DNA of 64,000 nt. Source: Sinotaia quadrata (Eukaryota > Mollusca > Gastropoda > Architaenioglossa > Viviparidae). Position 1 is the stretch's first letter. Every line of letters starts with the position of its first letter. The translations under genes were made by a program, and so were the position numbers. Shown here piece by piece: positions 40,583-52,500 of this stretch. The notes beneath the pieces are model-generated. The model saw only the letters and a program-made list of their open reading frames with translations. It did no database searches and was not told where the DNA came from. The stretch covers positions 31,961,117 through 32,025,116 of the forward strand of contig CM054179.1 in the NCBI GenBank assembly GCA_028829895.1, given 5' to 3'.

Positions 40583-43500
40583 TGAGTGAGTGAGTATGTG
40601 TGTATGCATACTTACATATGTATATTTTCACCCAAAATTCATTATTGGATATTGTCTTTTTTCTTTCTTCTTTTTATCTGTTTGTTATTTCTTTCTTTAC
40701 TTTTCTTTAACTTTCAGAATGGACTCGCAGTATTTTGCCAATGTCTATTCAAAGCCCTATTGTCGAATTGGATCTTTTGCAGTGGGAATGGGCTTAGGCT
40801 ATGTTTTATATTCCACTGATCGACGCATCTACTTCCAAAAGGTTTTCCTCATTACACACAATGTTTTTCTCAGTTTTCTAAATACATGTAGCTCTATTGT
40901 TACAGGTTTAAAGTTTATACAAACAATAACAATATATAAATTCCTTGTAATTTTGTTTGAATCTCAATATTTTTAATAATAACTAACTGTTCATAAAATA
41001 TGAGCATAAATGGTTTCAAATGAACTTTTATCATATCTCTGCCATTATCATCAATTTAGCCACTTGCATTCAACTCATATCACTATCATTATCAATAACA
41101 GTTCTACAAATATTATAATGTTAATAGTTTTAGAATGCATTATTATTTTGGTCCTTGATCCTTTCATAGTAGTTCCTTTTTAAAAAAAAAATTCTACAGT
41201 TTAATCTTCTCCATTTATGTATGATAATATTAGGTAGTCCCAACCAAATTTTCAGATTTGATTCAGAGTAAAACAATTATTTTGTTAAACAAATGGATGA
41301 AATAAGGTTGCTTACAAAATTCTAAGAGAAAACCTCAAGTAGTTTATAAAATATCGTCATTTGAATATACAAGTTAGTTAAATTTATGAGATGAATAAAT
41401 GCTCACTTTTGATACACTGTAAAAAGTAAAAAATTGTCAGTTATGAAATGACAAAGTTAAAATTATAACAAAAGGATTTATTTTAAATGATAAAAATGCA
41501 GAAGTTCTTTTCAGAGAATGTATTGTATTTTACAAACTGTGTGCAAACAAAGCTCTTAAACACACTTGTAATATATTATAAAGTGCATATTCAAGACATC
41601 ATAAGACATCATCAGAGGCAACAAATATTTTGGCTCCTGGCCTTAAAAAGTTATATCCATAGTATTAACTTTTATTGCCAGTTATCACCCCCTATTTATA
41701 TTACTGCCAAAGGTATGTGATTTTGCTTGCATAACTAATATTATTTTCATGTTTATTTCTTGTCATTAACTATATTTTATATTGTTATATTTCACTTAAT
41801 GATATTTAAATGTATGATGACCCATGTAAGTAATAGTATTTGTCAGAGAACACATGAGGATGGTTTCTTAGCCCATGTGTATTTTAACTGGCAGATCAGC
41901 ACTTTATCTGAAATGTTGATTGATGAGTGTTGAGCCACGGAACAAATGCCAGAACAGAACTACTTTATCTTGGATGTTGACTTTGATGAGTATTGCACTA
42001 CGAAGCAACACCAGAACAGAATGACCCAAGTGCCAACGACTGGTTCAATGGACCACATGCGTGTCTGCTAATGACATTCACTGAGACCCTAGACTACACA
42101 TCAGGAGATATTAAAGTTACATAATTATTAAGTCAGCAACCACACAGCTTCAATCAAGATGGAATTAAATTCACTCGACTTTAATCAAAGTACTTTTAGA
42201 GTTCAATCAGAAACATTCAGTAGTCTCTTATAAACTCATTTATAGTTTGCTCTTACGAATGAACCAAAGTAACTGCTCCAGTGTTATAAGGCTCAAAATG
42301 AATATTCTCTTACGACGCCACATGATTGTGATTTAAGCTATAAACATTTATATACTCTAATTGTAATTGTTGAACTATTCACTATATGCAATCATGCTGT
42401 CTTATATTATTTCTTGTTAAATATATTTATTGTTGATACATAGACTACTCGTGTTAGTGTGACTCATTTACATTATATGTTGTAGTCAGTCATCTGTATA
42501 TAGTTACTATCCTGGCTCTATGTACCAGGAAGCACAAACTAAATGTAAGTCATTTATGGCAAACAGAATAATTCTTTAGTAATTTCAAATTGATAATTAA
42601 TGCTTCAAATACAAAATGATGATTGTAAATAAACAGAGAGAGAGCTTGAAAATGGCTGTTTTATGTTTCTTCTGTGATTTTAGAACTGTTTAATAAACAG
42701 ATTGACTGGACAACCATATTGAATATTAAGTAACAATAAATAAACAATTAACAGAAATGTCTACTGGTAAATAAGTCTGAATTTAAAAGATTCTACAAGA
42801 AACCTATTAAGTGATGTTGAACCAGAACTTGAAAAATATCTAAAACAACACCTAATCTGATGTATATGACTGGACCAGTGACACACAACTCTGTATTTGA
42901 ACAAAAACAAATTACTTTTATACTTCTACTTGCTCCCCAAAACTTAGCTGCTCATAACAGTTGCACTTCACTGCGTCTTTCCTGTCATCTCTTTACACAT
43001 TTTTCATTTCTGCACAACACACAAAATCAAATAAATAATGTTTTAGATAGTACAATTGCATATTAGTTATCTCTCACCTGCACACAATCAGCTTCACCAA
43101 AAATAAATAGTTTCTGAAATTGCAACTATACATATATATATATTAATAAAATACTGTTCATAAAAATGTAAATAATTTAAAATTAATTTTAAAAAAGTAA
43201 TAATACCAAGATTTCTTATCAAATGACACAAGAACTATTGTAATTATATTATAAATGTGACAGTATGATAATATGAATGTGACTAAAGGTTCAAAATAAC
43301 TATTGTAATTGTATTCTGGTAAGACTGAGAGTGACTAAAGGTTCAAAATAACTATTGTAATTGTATTCTGGTAAGACTGAGAGTGACTAAAGATTTGAGT
43401 CATATTTACATTGTTTACATGCAGACGTTCTTGTCATATGATTTTCCAGTCTTGCATTGTTTTTCTCATCAACTCCTTCCCAGTCTGCGAGAGGTGTGAA

Positions 43501-46500
43501 TACAAATGACAGTTGCATTTATCTCAGTACACAATATGTTCAGAGAACTATAAAATATATTTGATGTAAATAAGTAATTTTAACTTTAAGAATAACAGAA
43601 ATTATTTTATATGAAGTGGTAATAATTTGTGCTGATAATTCTTTTCATCATTAATTTCTTAACTTTATTATTTGTTGTATATAAATAATGATTTGTTAGA
43701 GAGTTGGTGGTGAGATATACATATATATTAATTTTAAATGGAAAATATAATTGCAGATTCCACTCATTACAGGCTGGTTGGCATCTTTAGGTATTGTTGG
43801 CACATTGGTATACATCACACACTTGTGGGCCAGAGAGGGTGGTGAGCAGTGGACAGTTATCCAAATGTCATTTTATGAGGCATTCTCACGTATGGCCTGG
43901 TCACTTGCTCTTTCTTGGATAATATTCACTTGCAGCATAGGGCAAGGCGGTATGAACTCATTTAATAGCAGTGTCTTCATTATTATGCTATATTACAAAT
44001 ATATTATGATATTACATTACAAGTGTAAAGTTTAGGAGTCAGTTAATTAATAATTTTATGAATTTGGTTATTAATTATAATAATTGCTTGAAATCTTTTG
44101 GTAAATAAAAACAGAAATAAGAATTTTAAAAAATCAAAAATCTTCATCCAAAATGTGTAATTGACACCCACCTACTGTATTTGTTTCAGTCTTTGATTTG
44201 TGTGCTTTAATTGTTTTTCAAGTGCTTGATATCTCTTTCTTTAACAGTCAAAGCAAGTTAATTTTGCATTATATACATCCCCACTTTTCAGTGCATTTAA
44301 TAAAATTATATTTATTTGTTTTGTTGCTTGTTATGGTCTTTCCCTTAATCAGTAATAATAGTTGAAGTCATGTTAAATTTTAACTTTCACATTAATTACT
44401 AACACAGCATTTCAAATTTTCTACAGCAGCAGTTTGCTAGGTAAAAAATATTTAAATCTAGAGAGTTTTCATTCCAAGATAGCATTTTGTTTGATTTAGA
44501 TTTAATTTTATATACCTTCTGCTCAAAATACTTTTTAATTTGTTTGTTATTTATTGAATTTGGATTGGAGATATATGTAATGAGTGGATATATTGATGGT
44601 TTGTTGGATTTTGATATGTTAGTGCATTTCAGTTCTATGACATCTGGGCGGCGACATTTTACAAACGATACTTAGCGGGCGACAAGTGGCAAACATCAAC
44701 TAGCTACTGACACATGCCTAGCAATAACTGGCGAACGGCAAGTAACTTGTGCATAATACAATATATGACATTTTGCTAAACAACAGAAAAAACATAAGTA
44801 ATTATCTAATTTATTCTACAGATGTAAGTTATGTGTAAGCCAGTTGTCGCTAGCTGGTTGTGTCTAGCCAGTTGTTGCAAACCTCTTGTCGCCCGCCCAC
44901 CTGTCGGGCCACCATGCATTTCTTGGATAGCATTTTATTGTGAAGTAGTAGATGACCTTTTTAAACATGTGACTTCATTTTTCTGCAGTTGTCTCAGTCC
45001 TGTTATTTATCTGTGTTATGGTCCAAAGGTCAGTTTTGTTGTGTACATCCACTGATCTCTTACTGGAGCATTCTATTACTTTGTGGATTTGTAGCCAGGA
45101 AGACATGGTCTGGTACATAGATTATGAAGTCAGCCTGGTTACATTATATATTTCTAATCCAATTTTGTCATAGTATAAAGACAAAATTAAAAATTAACAT
45201 TTATACAATTTATTCATTTTTCTAAGAGTTTATAAAAATTATCTTGTATATTTCTATAATATAATTAATCAATTCAGAAATCTAAAAGTGACTTTCCTTC
45301 CTAAGCAAAAGACATTTACCTTGCTCATTTGTGTTTCTCATACTAACCAAAGCCTGTATCTGTCATAAACTTACTTTATTGTTTCTCACTAACCAAAGCC
45401 TATATCTGTCATAAACTTACTTTATTGTTTCTCACTAACCAACACTAACCAAAGTCTGTATGATTTCTGTATCTCTTAAACTTACTTTATTGTTTTTTAC
45501 ACTAACCAAAATCTGTATCATTTTTTTCTCTTAAACTTATTTTATTCTTTCATATACTAACCAAAGACAATCATTTTTCTCTAACTTAAACTTACTTTAG
45601 GTCTGAATTATTCACTTAGCTTTATTTCTTACACTAACTTACTTATTTTACAATATTGTCTGAGGTATTTACCAATAATTTCCAGGGCCAACCATCTCTG
45701 GGTATTTTGGAAACCTTTCCTCAACAAAGCAAAATGGAAATTCATTCTTCTAAAAAAAAAAAAATCCTTTGGCTCATGGCTTATTTAACCTTTTAATTTA
45801 AATAATTGCTTTATTCCTTGCATGGCTTCTGTTTGCATTGATTTTCCTTCCCATTCTGAAAATCAAACTATAGCAATTTCCAGTTTTACATGAATTTTTT
45901 CATTTGCGTTGTCTTACTGGTCATCCGGTAATCTCACTTTCAAGCTCATTTAGTTTTTAGTGTGCAGACAGATCTGATTCTTCTACTAGTTATGGTTTGC
46001 CTACAATATGTAGTTTCATTCTGTTGTTTAAAGCTTCATGTATTTTTGACTGCTTAGCATGAAATAATAATTTCTGTCATTAAGCCCTGTCTTCTGTCTA
46101 GACATTGTTTTCTTGTATTTTTTACTTTCTTCATCTTTCCCTCCCTTTTTAATTTACTACTCATCATTCATGCACAATGTATTTTAATGATTTGAATTAA
46201 TTAGCCATGATAGGAATCTTGCACTTCAAGGCAGATAGACAGATATTTTAATGGTTTGATGGAAGATTATAAAGTTAGGTTAAATAGATAGACAGACTGT
46301 TAGATAGGTAGGCATTAAGTAGCATACAGACAGATATTTTCCAACTAATATTTCTTATTATTTGAAACTGTTTGGTTTACCATATAATATTAATACAGTA
46401 CTCTTCTTTTTTAGGATTTGTGTACAGATTACTGTCCTGGAATGGCTTTTTACCCTTAAGCCGTATTACATATGGTGTGTATCTCATACATCCTGTTCTC

Positions 46501-49500
46501 ATCACTATAGTGATTAATTCCACCAGATCTCCTTTCTATATTCAATTTGGCAGTTTGGTAAGTTGGATTTTAATTCATTTATGAACTGTATCAAGAAAAC
46601 AAGTGTAATCTTATTTTATATAATAGGGAGACCTTGCATTGGCACATACATTGCAATAGGAATACAGCTTTTTAGTACAAAATAGTTCCTTAAAAAGATA
46701 TAAGTGAAGCCACAGACTACATATTTAATATACTTTTGTAAACATTTCTTAACAAGTATAGTAACATCTCCGTAACTCCTGTGTTGGTACAATAACTTCT
46801 TTGCTACTTTCACATTTTTACAGTATTCATGAAATGTCAAAGTTTTCAGAGAATTTTTCATACAGATATACAATATCACGTGATTCAGCATACCCTATTA
46901 ACATACTGTCTAAATGTTTATCCAATAATCCAGTTTAGATTCCATTGTGCCTTCCATATATGAATCTTGGTTCAATCTGCTCATCTCAATTTCTGTGATG
47001 GGCCAGCCACACTCTCGTTTACTTGTTGATCTCTTATTTTGTTAAGTACACACTGATTGAGATTCCTTGTTGTAATCCCAGTGTTGCCTGCCAGTAATCA
47101 AATGATCATATACCATTGATTGTAGTTGCCATAATTCTATTTTTGTTAAATATTTCTAGTTCTCTGTCGTATTAAAACATCTGTACCTCAGCTTCACTCT
47201 GTCTTTCAGAACATTCATACGGACTACAGTCATTACAATTAGTTTCACATCAGTGGAGATGAAATGGAATCCCACTATATCAATAAATCAAATAGTTATA
47301 GTTACACAGATCACATGTTATGTCTGATTTTATACTAATTACTACTTCTATTGCCACAGAACATTGTGAGGAAATTATGATAATTCATACAAAATCAAAT
47401 GAAAAATACGTAATTATTCTACAGTATTCTTAATACAATTATAGTTTGAGAATTTGATATGTTTTACCTTTTCTCTGAAATTAACAGTGGGCAAAAAAAT
47501 CTTCATCCATGAAATTTGTTTGACCTTTGAAAGATAGGTTCAGATCCTCATGAATAACAATCTAACATACCTGGCCCTTATTTATAGAGTTCCACATGCC
47601 CACGACTCCTGTGTACTTGACCTGTGTCATCGGTGAAAAACATATCTCTATATATGGTCATCAAACGTCCAGTTTAGCAAGAAGCATCCCATCACCCCTT
47701 ACCTTTCAACCATCATGAATGATGGCCGAATGACCTATATCCCTTGTACATGACAACAAGTATTGCACCACAGCTCAAGGCCAATAATGGTACATTGATC
47801 ATTATCAAAGAAACAGGAAAACAAACGAAATGCCTTATTAATAAAAATAATTAATCAAAAAAGGAATACGAAAATCTTTAGTCATTTAAAACAGGCATAA
47901 TTTGCTCAGACTTCTTCTAACACTCCATACAGCCATGATAAACATTTCAATAATTACCTTTCAAAGCATTTAAGTAGGTAGTCACACTCATTTTCTAGTT
48001 CACATGTACAAATCTGTTATGCTCAAAATATGTGTTCTGATGAAATAAGTTTGTGTACAGAAAATTATGATTATAGCTGCAATACATTTTGAGATATCAT
48101 TAATTTAGTGTCGTTATTTGTGGTCAACTCTTTTCAGACTTAATGAATGTGTGATTTTCCAAGTTTATTACAAGTAAAATATAAACACACTGAAAAACAG
48201 TTCAACAATTCTAATAAACATAGTCACATATACCAAAAAGAAACAGATATAATGTAAAATGTACTTTTATTATAAATTGCAAAGGAAAATGGGCTTTTGT
48301 TTCATAAAATTGCTTGCAAAATGCAACAAAAAGGAACATTCATGGCATCATAATATATGCAACTGATGAACAAAGTACATCCAAAATGCATATTATTAAA
48401 TTATTTACCATGTAGTTAATGCCAATTTTTTTTCCAAAGGCATTGCAAAGAAAATGTGGAAATTATTGGAGGCTGAAAATGACCATTTCAGCAAATTTTA
48501 ACCAAACAAAGCATTAATGAAGTTTATATACAGAAAATGTAAACAAGCAAACTGTCATATCTCTGAAACTATACATCATACAGAGTGATCATGATCAGCA
48601 AACTATACTCAGTCTACATGTATAAAGATAATTTCTGTTTAATCACATCAAGTTACATCATTTTACTATACAATTTTTATTTACAAAGAAAATTAAAATG
48701 GATAAATGGTCACATCTTGGAAATATACAAAACACAGTTATGGTTCACCTATTAAAATGATCAGCAGGAAGTTATCCATTTATCTAAAGACAGATAAGTT
48801 ATCCATAACTTTATATATGAATTAGTATTTTTACAATAGAAACTTTCATATTTAAATTTTTTTAAACTGTATGCTTTGTATTCTGTAAGCATAATTCATA
48901 GATATAAAAACATGCATGATGAATAGTATTTTTAACAAAACTTTCAAGTACTAAACAAAGACCATTAGAAGCTTCAACAGATGTTAATGAATCATGCGCA
49001 TTCAATAGCGAGTCGTGACTAATGTCATACATATCACAGAAGAGTCCAATATATTTAAGTTTAAATGATATGGAAAGAATATTTTCCACTTGTCAAAAGA
49101 GGTACTTTGGAGCTGTCATAACATTGTGACTATATGACGACAGGAGTGGAATGCCATCACCAGATTTAAGGGGAAGATACTTCTCTGCAAATTCTCTGAT
49201 GGCTTCATAAATCTTTTTTCCTTCAAGTCACAGAAGATTCAGTTGTACTATCAGTCAGCTGGTACATGGGATTGCTGGAATATCTGGATGTCTGCCTCTT
49301 CCGGTAGCCAAGAGACGTGATAACATAAGAGCATACTGCTCATCAGCTTCATAGAACATACCATAAAATATTTAATCAACTTTTTCTTTAAAATTAAATT
49401 ATACAAGAAATATTAAATTTACTAAAAATAAAAAATCCCAAAAATTCAGTAGAGAATTAATTAATAAACCTACTACTATTAATAGTTAAATAATGTGAAG

Positions 49501-52500
49501 ACAAAACTATACTAGGTTTCCTTTTTAAAAGGAAAATATACAAGAATTATTGATGAATCTGCTGTCTTTAATAATTAAATAATGTAATATAAAAATCCTC
49601 ATATTAATCTTCATTTGTGAACCACAAAAGAAATTAAAGATTGTGAAACCAAAACAAAGCCAGAAACCAAACAAATTTTAAAAATTAAGAGGAAAACATT
49701 GTGTTCAAATTCAAAACAAAACAGGACAAAATTATTTAAAATATATGTATTCACTAAATAACATATCTTAGTATTATTGTAAATCCACTGCTTGAAATAA
49801 ACAATTCATCTGCATTACTGATTTGATTTACTTATCCGTTTTCCTCTATTAAGGTGTGGAGTTTATCTGCATAGTCATTTGTGGCAAATATGTCCGCTGA
49901 ACAAATTTCTCCTGATATAGCAACTTGTCAAATCCCTTGTCTGTGTTTAAAATGCCATAACCATCCATTCCTTGCTGTGAAGTCCTTTGAAGTTCTTTGC
50001 CCATTGTCAAGGTTTTATTGTATGGCATTATGCTGTATAATAGCCCCTGAAATTGGTGGGCCTTTCCTGTGTGAACTATATAAACAAAGCCTTATCCAAA
50101 TCATTGTGCCAAGTTTTAATCTCTTTTTTTTGCAGTCCTTCACTCTCATGAAAATCAAAGATGGATTCCCTTAACTAAGACTCTTCCTGTATCTACCCAC
50201 AAAGTGTTGACTCTCATACACCAAGCTCACAAGAAATGTTTGCTTGGGTAAGGCTTGTCTTGAGCATGTCCATTGCTTTCTCTTTCCATTAGAAGAATGG
50301 TAAACATAAAAACTTACAAAAAACACCTTATGCCAAAATTGTCTATGAAATGCAAAGTACAGTATGTAGTGTGCTTTAAGGGAATTCTGTAGTTAATGTA
50401 CCATGTATGACAAATGAGCATATGAATGGGAAGAGCTGACAGATTTCTTGCTAGTGCATACAGTAACTAGAAGACTCATTTAAAAAGAATCTCTTGACAT
50501 TTTCGCTTGTTTTCCTTGTCAGTTGGTAACTTTAATTTTATGTATCCCACCAAAATCCTAAGTGTGAATACTTTGGCAAAATAGGAAGAAAAGAATCAGG
50601 GCTTAAACCTGTTATCACAGTGATTGTGTCTTTCTTCACTGGAGAAATTCTCTCTGTTTCCAATGCCTTTTACTGAATCAACAAGGCTTTATCTCATGCT
50701 CTAAAACAGCATTAAAAATTAATATAAATGTAAATGTAAAATACTGTGACTATGAAATATTTAGTTTATGAAATAAAAGAATTATATTTCTTAATAAGCG
50801 ATAATTATAAAATTACAAAGATAAATACAATCTTAATAAATGACTATCATTACATGCAATTTTTTTTTGTTACTTAAGAGTCTTTGATGTATTTAATATT
50901 TTCTAAGCAATATGTGTATATTAAATCATTCTTTGACATAAGCACATTTTCCTGCCCAGTTTCATACAGATTTAAGTGCATTTTTTTCTTCCTCCCTTTC
51001 TTACAGACAGAAGCACCTCCCCCCCCCCCCCCTTCTCACTGAGGTAAACGCATCCAAGCACATCCATTTTCAAAAGCAGAAAGTTTTGGGGTTTTTTTTT
51101 TTTACATAACTCAGATTGAGGCTGATTTTGAAGCTGGTCAAAACTTAGTCCATTTTCAAATCATTTTATTATGTCAATGTGCTTATTAAAAAATATTTTT
51201 TAAAAAAGCTTTTACCATGCTGGCCACATTTGTGCCATATGTTAATCACAAAATGACTGTGAGATTTCATAGTAGTTCTGAGTGAAGCAATGTTAACTGT
51301 TCAGTCACAATGATTTTTCTTCAATCCAGTGAAGGAGGGTGATTTTATGGGTTTCAAATGCAAGCAAATCATGAGAAGATTTGAACTTTCACCACTTATA
51401 CAAAGTGAAAGGAGTGCAGAATACTCTGTCAACTACATTTGTTGCTACATTCAAACCTGGGCATCATTTAATAGCTTTAGACAGATCAATGATTCATTTT
51501 AGCAGGTGCCTTTGCATATCTGCAGTAAATGCAGTCAAAAACAGGCATGCATAATACACTATAAAAGTTTGGATGTTCTGCAACAGTGACACTGAATATT
51601 TGTATGCAAGTTTGAAATTTACCTTGGCCATGAGGACTCCCAGCCTATGCCTGATGGACTTGGTCATTATTTTGTAACAAAGCTGTCAGCAGAACTAGAC
51701 TTTAAGCACAGAATTCTTTTTTTTTTTTTACAATATTTTTACATCTCCAAAACTTAATTTTTGCTTGAGATTTGCTTGAGAGAGGATGTTACATACCAGC
51801 TTTTATTTATAGACCCTGCCTTAACATGAGGATTTAGAGATTATTAATTTTAGCACCACACCTATGCTGACAGGTTGCCAGACTCACCCTTCAGTCTATA
51901 CAAAAAGTTAATTACTTTCAACTCAGCATCAAATGTAGCGACAGATAAGTCCAAGTACAATGCATGGGTTGGACACGTTATCTTGATATGACTAATTATG
52001 CAAACAGAAAATCATTCATACAACTCAGTTCCCAGCCCAACCCTTTACAGTCTCTCAGCTGCTAATAATTAGTCAGTTACAGTTATTAAGATAGCAAAGA
52101 TAAAATTTTAATATTTAACAACAAAATAGTGTATCAATCAATTAAGCACACGAAATACAAATGGGCTACCCGACCACCTATTCTGTCCATCAAGTTCGTA
52201 ACGGATCATAACACAAATATCAGATTTAGAGTTTATCAGATGCCTATTTAGCTCTTGGCATCAGTCACAGAAGAAAGTCCCTTAGGCAGTTTCATACATC
52301 AGTCAGTAATTACATCACTGTTGTCATCTGCCAACTTGTCTTCATAACCATCATCTCATGTGAATAGTGCACACATCAGGATTAGGTTCGTAGCTCAAAA
52401 ACAGCCATAGAACCAGAAAATCAAAAACCTGCTTAGAAACAGCAATTACATGTTTCTATCAGTGATCAGTCTATAATTCACCAGTCCATACGTTAAGTGG

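Larger units (their letters stand above)
43950..46414. other. Intron with fold-back element and minisatellite
   Basis: Contains the GC-rich fold-back at 44645-44925 and the AACCAAAG minisatellite at about 45330-45610. The rest is AT-rich, with TAGATAGACAG repeats near 46230-46300. Confidence 0.6.

Noticed and set aside
41837..42540. Block starting TGTCAGAG with LTR-like composition
   Set aside because: No CA end with a matching duplication could be located and no second copy was seen in the window.
49881..50174. Plus-strand open frame of 97 codons
   Set aside because: It lies opposite the Tigger-like fragment, whose minus-strand translation has family motifs; the plus frame has none.
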